From NCBI GenBank assembly GCA_005776885.1, contig SXOD01000063.1:1-48070 (forward strand): DNA of 48,070 bases, read 5' to 3'. The notes under the pieces are model-generated. The model saw nothing but the letters and a program-made list of their open reading frames with translations. It ran no database searches and had not been told where the DNA came from. Below are positions 25,895 through 33,378 of the stretch, one piece after another. The stretch's first letter is position 1, and every line of letters starts with the position of its first letter. A program made the position numbers and the translations under genes. The DNA comes from Planctomycetia bacterium (GTDB taxonomy: Bacteria; Planctomycetota; Phycisphaerae; Phycisphaerales; SM1A02).

Positions 25895-27085
25895 ATGAAG
25901 ACCGCCACAATGAAGACGTCTAAATCAGCATCAGCATCAGCATCAGCGTCAGCGGCCGCTGCGGCGAAGAAGGCATCCGCAAAGGCGCCCTCGAAGTCGC
26001 CGTCTAAGCCCCCGGCCAAGCCCGCAGTCAAGTCGGCGGCCAAGCCAGCAGCGAAACCCGCGGCCACGCCCGCAGCCAAACCCGCTGCCAAACCCGCAGC
26101 CAAACCCTCCGCGAAGGCCTCCCCAACGGCGGCAGTCAAGCCCGCTGACAAGGGGCCTGCGAAGCGGAAGCAGTCGATGGGCGGTGCCGTCGGCGTGGAA
26201 CTTCCGGCCAAGAAGGGCGTGGTCTCCGTCGTCTTTGAACAGCCCGACCCGAGCGAACCGATCCGGCGCAATGGGCCGATCAAGGTGGAGTCAGCGATCC
26301 CCATGCGTCCGGCCAAGCCGAGATCCAAGGGTGCACCGCCTCCGGTGATCGCCAAGCCGAAGCCCAAGCCCAAGTCGAAGTCCTATCTTGCGCCGGACAA
26401 GCCGCGCAAGAAGATCGACTACACAACCGCGCTCAGCGTCACCGCCGCGGCGACGGCCCAGGCGGGCGCGGCCGATGCCCAGGGCTACGTCATCATCTGC
26501 GGACGCCGGGTGCGCGTGGTGTCGGGTGTGAAGGCCAAGGAGGCGAAGAAGGCCGCTCGCAAGGCAGGCAAGTCGCTCTTCAAGTTTGGCGCCCAGTCGG
26601 GCCCCAAGCTCACGCGCGCCGAGCTCCATCGCCAGCGAGTCCAGGCGGAAGTGTTGGCCCGAACCCAGGACGGGCTCCCCGAGCACGTCAAGAACATCAA
26701 GACCAACCTCACCAAGAAGGAGTTGCAGGACTACAAGACCCTGTTGCTGCATCGGCGAGCCGAGCTGGTCAGCCGCGTGAAGGGCGTGGAGCAGGACGCG
26801 CTGCTGTCCAACGGCGGCAACCTCTCCAACATGCCGCTTCACATGGCGGATGTCGGGACCGACACGTTTGACCAGGACTTTGCCCTGGGGCTGGCGGAGA
26901 CCGACCGCATCCTGCTCATGGACATTGCCGAGGCCCTGGAACGCATCGAGGCCAAGTCGTACGGCGTCTGCATGCTCACGGGCAAGCCGATTCCCAAGGG
27001 ACGCCTCCAGGCCAAGCCGTGGGCCCGATACACGATCGAGGCCGCTCGGCGCATGGAGCAGATTCGGTCGATGAACCAGTCGTGA
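25895..27085 (+). CDS. DksA/TraR-like protein with histone H1-like Lys-Ala-Pro N-terminal tail
   Basis: This ~396-aa protein has three parts. Residues 1-~95 are low complexity: SASASASASAAAAAKK, then repeated KPAAKPAAK units, as in histone H1 or bacterial Hc1-like tails that bind DNA. The middle (~95-260) is basic with a KPKPKPKSKS stretch and a small block, GYVIICGRRVRVVSG. Residues ~265-390 are a DksA/TraR coiled coil and globular end (KELQDYKTLLLHRRAELVSRV, ADVGTDTFDQDFALGLAE, YGVCMLTGKPIPKGRLQAKPWA). Of the four zinc cysteines only the first is kept (C..T), as in zinc-independent DksA2-type proteins. It probably binds the RNA polymerase secondary channel. The length (DksA is ~150 aa) and the tail are unusual. 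A strong promoter, a long leader and a GAGG site precede it. Confidence 0.85.
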   Translation: MKTATMKTSKSASASASASAAAAAKKASAKAPSKSPSKPPAKPAVKSAAKPAAKPAATPAAKPAAKPAAKPSAKASPTAAVKPADKGPAKRKQSMGGAVGVELPAKKGVVSVVFEQPDPSEPIRRNGPIKVESAIPMRPAKPRSKGAPPPVIAKPKPKPKSKSYLAPDKPRKKIDYTTALSVTAAATAQAGAADAQGYVIICGRRVRVVSGVKAKEAKKAARKAGKSLFKFGAQSGPKLTRAELHRQRVQAEVLARTQDGLPEHVKNIKTNLTKKELQDYKTLLLHRRAELVSRVKGVEQDALLSNGGNLSNMPLHMADVGTDTFDQDFALGLAETDRILLMDIAEALERIEAKSYGVCMLTGKPIPKGRLQAKPWARYTIEAARRMEQIRSMNQS

Positions 27086-27765
27086 CGGCGGGAGCAGCCG
27101 GCCCCGAGCGAGAGGTCCCAGCGTGGCGGAGCCGTCGCGCGTGGGCCGTGTTGCTTGGCGTGCTGGCGATCGTGCTCGCGATCGACCTGTGGAGCAAGTC
27201 ATGGGCCTTTGCCCACGTGGCAGACGAGCCCATCGAACTTCCGGCGCGGGAGATCGTGGCCGATCCAGCCTTCCGCCTGCCGTGGCACGAGGGCCAACGG
27301 GCGATTCCCGGCGACCTGCTGGATTTCCGGCTCGTGCTCAACCACGGCGCGGTGTTCGGCATCGGACAGCACAAGCGGTGGATCTTCGTGGCCTTCACGA
27401 TCGTGGCGGTGGCCGCCGGGCTCTGGGTGTTCGGTGCGTTCACGAAACGGAGCTCCACCCTGGCGCACGTCGGGCTGGCGCTCGTGCTCGCGGGCGGGTT
27501 GGGGAACCTGTTTGACAGACTCACGGTGGGGGCCGTGCGGGACTTCCTGCACCTCTTCCCGCGTTGGGACCTTCCCTTCGGATGGGAGTGGCCGGGGGCG
27601 GGGCGAGAAGTCTTCCCCTGGATCTTCAACGTGGCCGACGTCTCGCTGCTGGCCGGCATCGGCCTCCTCCTGATGGCCTCGACCCGCGAGGACCGACGTC
27701 GCGCCGACGCCCGGCGCGCAGCCGAGATCAAGGACTCGGCACAGGAAGCAGATCCCGCGACGTGA
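27082..27765 (+). CDS. lspA: Lipoprotein signal peptidase (signal peptidase II)
   Basis: About 227 aa from GTG 27082, which overlaps the TGA of the DksA-like gene (GTGA). Four membrane helices and both catalytic aspartate blocks are present: GGLGNLFDRLTVGAVRDFL and FNVADVSLLAGIGLLL; DFRLVLNHGAVFGI is the conserved N-terminal block. It cleaves prolipoproteins after lipid attachment, and clients in this window include the MltA, NTF2-like and TolC-like lipoproteins. It has an extended C-terminal charged tail (TREDRRRADARRAAEIKD) and converges on truB with a 38-bp overlap. Confidence 0.95.
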   Translation: MTAGAAGPEREVPAWRSRRAWAVLLGVLAIVLAIDLWSKSWAFAHVADEPIELPAREIVADPAFRLPWHEGQRAIPGDLLDFRLVLNHGAVFGIGQHKRWIFVAFTIVAVAAGLWVFGAFTKRSSTLAHVGLALVLAGGLGNLFDRLTVGAVRDFLHLFPRWDLPFGWEWPGAGREVFPWIFNVADVSLLAGIGLLLMASTREDRRRADARRAAEIKDSAQEADPAT

Positions 27766-28465
27766 GCAGGTCGGGGAGTTCCTCGAGCGTGCGGGCGACC
27801 GCGATCGTGTAGGGACCGACCGCCGTCCGGCGAATCGAGACGCAGTGGCCACCGGTGTGCAGCCGCTCGCCGAGGTCACGCGCGAGCGAACGAATGTAGG
27901 TCCCCTTGCCGCAGTGGACTCGCACCGAAAGGATCGGCCACTGGTACGACAGGATGTCGATGGAGTGGACGGTGACTGGCCGGCTGGCCGGACGCTCCAG
28001 CTGTGGAGGCTGCTCGGCGTCAGCCGAAAGCATCGCTCGTCGAGCCGTCCGGTAGCTCCGCTGCCCCTGCACCTTGATCGCGCTGAAGGCTGGAGGACGC
28101 TGCTGGATGGTCCCAACCATGGAGTCCAGTGCGGCCCTCACGGCCTCGTGGGTTGGTGGGACTTCGACGGCCACATCCTCTCGCGCCGCCTCTGTGTCGT
28201 CGGTGGCGGTGAACGCCGAGAGATCGAACTCGCTCTCGTATCGCTTCTCCGTCGCCATGAGCTGCTCGATGGACTTGGTGGAACGGCCGATCGCGACCAG
28301 CAAGACACCGGTCGCCAGGGGGTCCAGTGTGCCCGCATGGCCCGCCTTGGCCTTGGAGGCCCGGCGCCGCACGATTTCCACGGCCCGCATGCTGGTCATC
28401 CCAAGCGACTTGTCCAGGACGAGCACGCCCTCCAGCATCGATCCGTCGGTCTGGTGGTCAGTCAT
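27728..28465 (-). CDS. truB: tRNA pseudouridine(55) synthase
   Basis: This 245-aa protein makes pseudouridine 55 in the tRNA T-loop. Seen: GVLVLDKSLGMTSMRAVEIVRR, the catalytic block GHAGTLDPLATGVLLVAIG with the active Asp, EKRYESEFDLSAFTATDD, QRPPAFSAIKVQGQRSY, and VRVHCGKGTYIRSLARDLGE. On the minus strand TAGTGT (28479-28474) lies 8 nt before ATG 28465. The same bases on the other strand form the tRNA-Ser -10 box, so a tRNA gene and a tRNA-modifying enzyme share one bidirectional promoter. The 3' end overlaps lspA by 38 bp. Confidence 0.96.
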   Translation of the reverse strand: MTDHQTDGSMLEGVLVLDKSLGMTSMRAVEIVRRRASKAKAGHAGTLDPLATGVLLVAIGRSTKSIEQLMATEKRYESEFDLSAFTATDDTEAAREDVAVEVPPTHEAVRAALDSMVGTIQQRPPAFSAIKVQGQRSYRTARRAMLSADAEQPPQLERPASRPVTVHSIDILSYQWPILSVRVHCGKGTYIRSLARDLGERLHTGGHCVSIRRTAVGPYTIAVARTLEELPDLLTSRDLLPVPSP

Positions 28466-28472
28466 GCGCCGC

Positions 28473-28479
28473 TACACTA
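28473..28479. promoter_or_regulatory. Bidirectional -10 element, truB / tRNA-Ser
   Basis: The 7 bp TACACTA read TACACT on the plus strand (10 nt before tRNA-Ser) and TAGTGT on the minus strand (8 nt before the truB ATG). A TANNNTA core is symmetrical, so one DNA melting site can serve both directions. Confidence 0.6.
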
Positions 28480-28488
28480 CCCAACCCT

Positions 28489-28575
28489 GGACAGGTGTCC
28501 GAGTGGTTGAAGGAGCAGCATTGGAAATGCTGTATACGGGTAACCGTATCGGGAGTTCGAATCTCCCCCTGTCCG
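28489..28575 (+). tRNA. tRNA-Ser (anticodon GGA)
   Basis: An 87-nt class II tRNA: acceptor GGACAGG/CCTGTCC, anticodon stem CAGCA/TGCTG with loop TTGGAAA (anticodon GGA), long variable arm ATACGG/CCGTAT, T-arm GGGAG-TTCGAAT-CTCCC, discriminator G. The 3' CCA is not encoded. Confidence 0.96.
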
Positions 28576-28673
28576 TTCAGGTTGGTGGGATGCGCTCGGC
28601 TTGGCGGCAGGCCAGGCACCGCGCGCGCCAGTGCTTCTGCGTGGGCGCCACGAGCCGCCGAATCCACCCGAAC

Positions 28674-29198
28674 TCAGCGGCGCGCACCGCATCGGTCCAG
28701 GAGCGTTTGCACCAGCGTGCGCTCGTCGCCGTCGAGCCCAGCAAGTTGGTCCTTGAAGCCATCGGCCCCCTCGTCACCCGAGAGCACCGCGCAGAGGGAT
28801 GTCATCGCCAGGTCCAGCCGGGTGAGCGCCGCAGGGGCGACCGTCATCAATCGAGCCTGCTCTGCCGCGGCAGACTCAGCCAGTTCACCGAGGGAGGGGA
28901 CGGCCGTTGCGCCGCTGCGCAACGTGGTTGCGCCGGTGCGCAACGGGAGGTCGTGGCGCGCAACGGCACAGCAAAGGAGGTGCAGCGCCCGCAGGCGGTT
29001 GGGGGCGGCGGCGCGTTGGGGGGCGGCCAGCGATTGGAGATGCTCTTCCCAGTGCCAGTAGGCGGACCACGCGATGGCGATGAGATCGCGTTTGAGTTCG
29101 GGCGGGAGGGACGCTGACTCGACCAACTCCCAGGCGCGATTATTGGCTTCGATCGCCCAGTATCGATGGTCGCCAGCCTTGGGAGTCGTGCAAGACAT
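28674..29198 (-). CDS. Protein of unknown function
   Basis: A 174-aa, mainly helical, soluble-looking protein (YWAIEANNRAWELVESASL, PPELKRDLIAIAWSAYWHWEEHL, LHLLCCAVARHDLPLR). It is not recognised. The open frame continues to 29354, but that part lies antisense to tRNA-Pro, so ATG 29198 is the sensible start. No -10 or Shine-Dalgarno is evident. Two tRNA genes flank it, tRNA-Ser and tRNA-Pro, both on the other strand. Confidence 0.6.
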   Translation of the reverse strand: MSCTTPKAGDHRYWAIEANNRAWELVESASLPPELKRDLIAIAWSAYWHWEEHLQSLAAPQRAAAPNRLRALHLLCCAVARHDLPLRTGATTLRSGATAVPSLGELAESAAAEQARLMTVAPAALTRLDLAMTSLCAVLSGDEGADGFKDQLAGLDGDERTLVQTLLDRCGARR

Positions 29199-29276
29199 CG
29201 TCAGTGAGGCAAGGAAGGGATCGGAGGGCCACTCGAATGGTCGGGCATGGCCGAGACGGGGAGGTGGTGAGCTGGG

Positions 29277-29282
29277 TACACT
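29277..29282 (+). promoter_or_regulatory. -10 box of tRNA-Pro
   Basis: TACACT lies 13 nt before the tRNA 5' end, leaving a short 5' leader for RNase P. The tRNA boxes in this window sit 10-13 nt away, against 6-10 nt for protein genes. Confidence 0.55.
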
Positions 29283-29295
29283 ACGCGGCTCGACT

Positions 29296-29369
29296 CGGGT
29301 TGTAGCGCAGTTTGGTAGCGCGTTTGACTGGGGGTCAAAAGGTCGTGGGTTCAAATCCCGCCAGCCCGA
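29296..29369 (+). tRNA. tRNA-Pro (anticodon GGG)
   Basis: A 74-nt cloverleaf: acceptor CGGGTTG/CAGCCCG, D-arm GCGC-AGTTTGGTA-GCGC, anticodon stem TTTGA/TCAAA with loop CTGGGGG (anticodon GGG), T-arm TGGG-TTCAAAT-CCCG, discriminator A. The 3' CCA is not encoded. Confidence 0.95.
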
Positions 29370-29417
29370 CTCTCGCGGGGGTCTTCGGACCCCGACGCTC
29401 CAACGAAGCCTCAGGGC

Positions 29418-30467
29418 TCACCCTCCGCATTCCCGGGGCTCGCGAACGGCGTCGGCTACGGCGTCGGCCGTGATCGTCGAGACAGGCGACCCGGGCGGCG
29501 CCACGACGGGACGGACATCACCCCATGGCGGCGTCCACAGCCGATGGATCCCGTGACGAAAGAGCGCGACGGTAGGCGTCCGGCTCGTGGCCGCCAGGTG
29601 CATGATGCCGTTGTCAAGGGTCAGCACCAGGTAAGCGCGCGAAAGCAGGTCGGCCACCTGCGGGAGCGATGGCCGTCCCCGAAGGTCGTCCACCAATCCG
29701 GCGTCGACGACTTCAGCCTCGGCGTCACTCCCCAGCCAATGCGCACTTTGCGAGGAGGGCTTGGCCCCAAGCAGCCCGATCGACAGGCCGTCAGCTCGCA
29801 ACTCCTTCAGGACCTGCGACCACGCATCGGCTGGCCAGAGCTTGTCGGGCAGGCTGGCGGACATCGCGATGAGCACCTCCGGGACGGCATCGGTCCATCG
29901 CGCGGTGGGCACTCGCGCCGGTGGCATCGGGCCGCCCAGGTAAGCGAGTCGGCAGAAGAACTCGCCGATGTAGCTGGAATGCAGGAAGGGGAACTGCTCT
30001 CGGATGGATTCCGAAACCCACTCCGTGTGTCGCCAGAGTCGGCCACGATCATCGTCGGCGAAGGGGAGCAATGCTCCGGTCGATCGTTCGGCGGGGCCAC
30101 ACACCCAGCAGCCGTCCGCTGCCAGCCGGGCGGTCAGTTGCCGCGCGGGTTGGCTGTCCTCGATGTTCACCACGAGGTCGTATCGGCTGCCCTTCAGCGC
30201 CTGATCGACGGCCTGCGTGACGGTCTCAGGCGGTTCGCGCAGGAACTGGTGAAACGCGTCGAAGAGTGCCGAATGGCCCGGTGGCGTGGGAAGCGCCAGG
30301 AACTCGCGCACGCGGGAGCCGCTCCACAAGTCGATGGAACAGCCATCGTGGGCCGAGCGGAGCATCTGCGCGACACTGGTCGCGATGACAAAGTTGCCGA
30401 TGGCGTCATTGGCCACCAGGGCCAGTCGCGGCTGCGAGGGCAGCGGTTCGTTGGCCCAGCGACGCAT
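29418..30467 (-). CDS. Family 9 glycosyltransferase (heptosyltransferase-like)
   Basis: This 349-aa protein resembles ADP-heptose:LPS heptosyltransferases (GT9): the N-terminal block LALVANDAIGNFVIATSVAQML replaces the usual GDxxLtTP form, and the C-terminal donor-binding block LVLTLDNGIMHLAATSRTPTVALF carries the conserved D-x-G-x-x-H. It is more diverged than its divergent neighbour. It probably acts in the cytoplasm at the inner membrane on a lipopolysaccharide or other surface glycan. TAGAGT (30479-30474) lies exactly 6 nt before ATG 30467. A 3' neighbour, tRNA-Pro, is on the other strand. Confidence 0.85.
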   Translation of the reverse strand: MRRWANEPLPSQPRLALVANDAIGNFVIATSVAQMLRSAHDGCSIDLWSGSRVREFLALPTPPGHSALFDAFHQFLREPPETVTQAVDQALKGSRYDLVVNIEDSQPARQLTARLAADGCWVCGPAERSTGALLPFADDDRGRLWRHTEWVSESIREQFPFLHSSYIGEFFCRLAYLGGPMPPARVPTARWTDAVPEVLIAMSASLPDKLWPADAWSQVLKELRADGLSIGLLGAKPSSQSAHWLGSDAEAEVVDAGLVDDLRGRPSLPQVADLLSRAYLVLTLDNGIMHLAATSRTPTVALFRHGIHRLWTPPWGDVRPVVAPPGSPVSTITADAVADAVREPRECGG

Positions 30468-30473
30468 CGCGGG

Positions 30474-30483
30474 ACTCTACGCT
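30474..30483. promoter_or_regulatory. Overlapping divergent -10 boxes of two glycosyltransferase genes
   Basis: Minus-strand TAGAGT (30479-30474) and plus-strand TACGCT (30478-30483) share the two bases TA at 30478-30479. They stand 6 and 7 nt before ATG 30467 and GTG 30491. The genes encode the same enzyme family, which suggests co-expression from one bidirectional promoter. Confidence 0.65.
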
Positions 30484-30490
30484 ACGCAGC

Positions 30491-31591
30491 GTGTCGCCCC
30501 GCATCCTGATCGTCCGCCCGAGTGCCATTGGCGACATCGTGTTGGCGACCACGCTCTGGCACGGACTCCGCGCCACGTGGCCCGACGCGCACATCGGGTG
30601 GTTGGTGGATTCGCGCTTCGCGTCCCTCATCGATGGGTTGCCCGGGCTTGATCGTGTCCATCGATTTGACCGGCGCGAGTGGGGGCGCCTTGGTCGATCA
30701 CTTCGATGGATGTCGCTGGGGCGAGCGGCGTCGCAGCTGCGCGCCGAGTTGCGGGCCGAACGGTACGAGCTCGCGCTGGACGCCCAGGGACTGGCCCGCA
30801 GCTCATTCCTCTCCTGGCTCAGTGGCGCGCCCCGGCGAGTCGTGCTGCGGCCGCGCGAGTGTGCCCGGCTCCTGGCGACGGAGGCCGTGCCTGCCCGGGA
30901 TCGCCTTCGTCCCGGCGATGAGTATCGAGACCTGCTCCGCGCGGTCGGCGCGACGTCCCAGTGGCCGCAGGCGCGCATGCGATTGCCGCCGCTGGACCCG
31001 GAGCGGCGGGCCGCCGATGCGCTGCTCGACGGGACGCTGGGCACGGCCACAGGCGACGCCGGGCGACCGCTGGTCGCCTTGATTCCGTGCACCACCCGTC
31101 CACAGAAGCACTGGTTCGATGATCGATGGGCCGAGTTGGGGGCGACGTACGCCGAGCGGGGGTGCGATGTCGTGGTCCTTGGCGGGCCATCGGACCAATC
31201 GCGGTGCGAGGCGATTGTCGAACAGGCGCGCGCCCGCGCGAAGGGACTTGCGCCGGCCACTCCCGCCCCTGGAGGTGACATCCGCATCCGAAGCCTTGCC
31301 GGGAAAACGTCCCTCAGGGTCGCGGCGGGTGTGTTGGGACGGGCACGCGTCGCGATCGGGGTGGACACGGGACTGACGCACCTGTCGATGGCCAACGACA
31401 CGCCCACGGTCGCGCTCCTGGGTTCTGCGTACCCCTACCTTCACGCGCTCCCGGGATCGATGGTCCTTCGAGAACCGATGGCGTGCGCTCCATGCGACCG
31501 CCGCCCCACGTGCGGCGGTCGTTTTGATTGCATGCGCGCACTCACGGTCGATCGCGTGGCGGCGGCTGTGCAGTCGATCTCAGGGCTCTGA
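30491..31591 (+). CDS. Family 9 glycosyltransferase (heptosyltransferase-like)
   Basis: This 366-aa protein is a clear GT9 member: RILIVRPSAIGDIVLATTLWHGLRA at the start (acceptor domain), LALDAQGLARSSFLSWLSGA, then VALIPCTTRPQKHWFDDRWAEL and GVDTGLTHLSMANDTPTVALLG (donor domain). Near the end a Cys-rich block MACAPCDRRPTCGG precedes FDCMRALTVDRV, as in LPS core heptosyltransferases. Start is GTG 30491, 7 nt after TACGCT, so the mRNA is probably leaderless. It is transcribed away from the other GT9 gene. The tail overlaps the beta-helix gene by 12 bp, convergent. Confidence 0.9.
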   Translation: MSPRILIVRPSAIGDIVLATTLWHGLRATWPDAHIGWLVDSRFASLIDGLPGLDRVHRFDRREWGRLGRSLRWMSLGRAASQLRAELRAERYELALDAQGLARSSFLSWLSGAPRRVVLRPRECARLLATEAVPARDRLRPGDEYRDLLRAVGATSQWPQARMRLPPLDPERRAADALLDGTLGTATGDAGRPLVALIPCTTRPQKHWFDDRWAELGATYAERGCDVVVLGGPSDQSRCEAIVEQARARAKGLAPATPAPGGDIRIRSLAGKTSLRVAAGVLGRARVAIGVDTGLTHLSMANDTPTVALLGSAYPYLHALPGSMVLREPMACAPCDRRPTCGGRFDCMRALTVDRVAAAVQSISGL

Positions 31592-33304
31592 GCAGTCGCT
31601 GCCCCAATCGGCAAGCATCAGGGCCAGGTCGTCCGATCCCACGGTGTCGTTGGCCAGGTTGATCAGTGGCAGCGGGCCAGTGACGTCGTCGTTGGAGAGT
31701 CCCCACGCACCCAGGATCGCAACAAGGTCGTAGGCGTCGACATGGCCGTCGGGCGTGATGTCCACGGTGTTGCCAGGGCCCGGACTTGCGACATCGCCGA
31801 CACAGGGAGGACACTTGTCGGTGAGGAATGCCTCGGGGGACTGCACGTAGCCCGCCTCCGGCCCAAAGACATCCTCAAAGGCCACGACTTCGCCATCCAC
31901 GCCGCAGAAATACGAGCCGCTGATGTCGATCTGCTGTCCTGCGGGGACGCTGGCCAGGAGCGTCCCGGCACCGAGGCCAGAGGAATTGTCCTGAAACAGA
32001 GAGCTGGTGAGGGTCACTGTCGCGCCCGCCTGTGCCGCCACCAGCGATTCCCGGCTCATTGTGGAGAGGTTGGCGTTGTTGCTTGCGGCGCACGCACTCA
32101 GGCTGATCCCGCGCGTCCAGCCATCAAGGAGCGGGCCCTTCCCGGTATTCCCGATCATCTCGCACTGCGTGAAGTGTGCTGTGCCGCGCGACTCCACGTA
32201 GAGAAGCGACCCATGGCCGACGGGGATGGTTGTGGGGCCGATCTGCGCGTGGTTCATGAACGTGCAGCGCTCGGCGGTGAACGCAGGCGTGTGTGGCTTG
32301 AGGGCGTCGATCAGGATCGCGTTGCCACCGAGCATGGACGTATTGCCATCGAGGATGCAGTCGCTGAGGTCCATCGTGGCGGATCCGGTGAGCGCGAGCG
32401 CGCCGCCGCGGCCAAACGCCATGCAGTTCGTGAACCGGGAAGCAGTGGACCCGGCGGCCGTGATGGTGGCCATCGGACTGCCAAGGGCGGTGTCCTCAAG
32501 GCAGATCGCGCCACCGCCGCCCATGGCCGTGCAGTCGATGAACGATGAGCCAGTTATGGTCACGCTGACATCGTCTCGGGCGTAGATCGCGCCGCCATCC
32601 TGCGTCCCGTTGCACCCCTGCACCGTGCAGTTGGCCAGTGAGAGCGATGTGTCGTGCATTGGTGCTTCATCGGCCACGCCGATCGCGCCGCCTTTGAGCG
32701 CGGAACAATCGGTGATGACGCATCCCTCGATGGCGAGCGCTGCCGACCAGCTCTTGGCCGCGCCGACGCAGCAGGCGCCGCCGAGCGCTCCGTCGCTCAC
32801 GCCGTTGGTGGACTGGATGAGGCAGTTGCTCACCGTGAGGTGGGAGCCGAAACACGCCACGGACGCTCCGCTGGTGAAAAGGGTGGTTGGGACGGCGGTC
32901 CCGAAGTAGACATTTGGCTTGGTGTTCCGGATCGTGAAGCCCTGGAGCAGGCATGGCTCCGACTCCTCCCCACACGCGTCAAACACCACGCCGCGTCGTG
33001 CGCCCTGGCCATCGATGGTGGTGGCCGAAGGACCGCCCACGGACGCAATGGTGATGGTGCGCTGGCTCACCAGCGCCACGGCCTCGCCGCTGCCGGCCGT
33101 GTAGGTGCCCGGCCAGACGTGGATGACGTCTCCGTCTTGCGAAGCATCGATTGCCCCCTGGATGGTGAGATAGGTCTGGCCGGGACCGACGTTTCGGTCC
33201 GTGGACCATGCGGCGGTCGTGACCGAGAGCAGGAGGGCTGACATGGCCGGCGCGCCGAGCAAATCACTGAACCGGGCGGCAGGCATGAAATGGTGCAAGG
33301 TCAT
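31580..33304 (-). CDS. Secreted parallel beta-helix protein with dockerin-like C-terminus
   Basis: This 574-aa protein has a signal peptide (MSALLLSVTTAAWS region) and then a right-handed parallel beta-helix of the pectate-lyase/NosD kind (TYLTIQGAIDASQDGDVIHVWPGTY, repeated turns such as LSLANCTVQGCNG, FTNCMAFGRGGALALTG, MDLSDCILDGN). Many turns carry Cys and G-G motifs. The C-terminal ~70 residues are dockerin-like but degenerate (DITPDGHVDAYDLVAILGAWG, then VGSDDLALMLADWG). Proteins like this bind or cut polysaccharides, but no catalytic residues could be picked out. GGAGG (33318-33314) lies 9 nt before ATG 33304; ATG at residues 7 or 21 are alternatives. Confidence 0.82.
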   Translation of the reverse strand: MTLHHFMPAARFSDLLGAPAMSALLLSVTTAAWSTDRNVGPGQTYLTIQGAIDASQDGDVIHVWPGTYTAGSGEAVALVSQRTITIASVGGPSATTIDGQGARRGVVFDACGEESEPCLLQGFTIRNTKPNVYFGTAVPTTLFTSGASVACFGSHLTVSNCLIQSTNGVSDGALGGACCVGAAKSWSAALAIEGCVITDCSALKGGAIGVADEAPMHDTSLSLANCTVQGCNGTQDGGAIYARDDVSVTITGSSFIDCTAMGGGGAICLEDTALGSPMATITAAGSTASRFTNCMAFGRGGALALTGSATMDLSDCILDGNTSMLGGNAILIDALKPHTPAFTAERCTFMNHAQIGPTTIPVGHGSLLYVESRGTAHFTQCEMIGNTGKGPLLDGWTRGISLSACAASNNANLSTMSRESLVAAQAGATVTLTSSLFQDNSSGLGAGTLLASVPAGQQIDISGSYFCGVDGEVVAFEDVFGPEAGYVQSPEAFLTDKCPPCVGDVASPGPGNTVDITPDGHVDAYDLVAILGAWGLSNDDVTGPLPLINLANDTVGSDDLALMLADWGSDCSEP

Positions 33305-33378
33305 GCGAGGAAGCCTCCAATGTCGGCTTGGTCCTTCGGGCGCACCGGTCGGTCCTAAAATGCACTACCCGTCGTCCA

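Noticed and set aside
28485-29370. Genomic island bounded by two tRNA genes
   Set aside because: The tRNAs have different sequences, no integrase or direct repeat of tRNA ends is seen, and the gene between them matches the local base composition.
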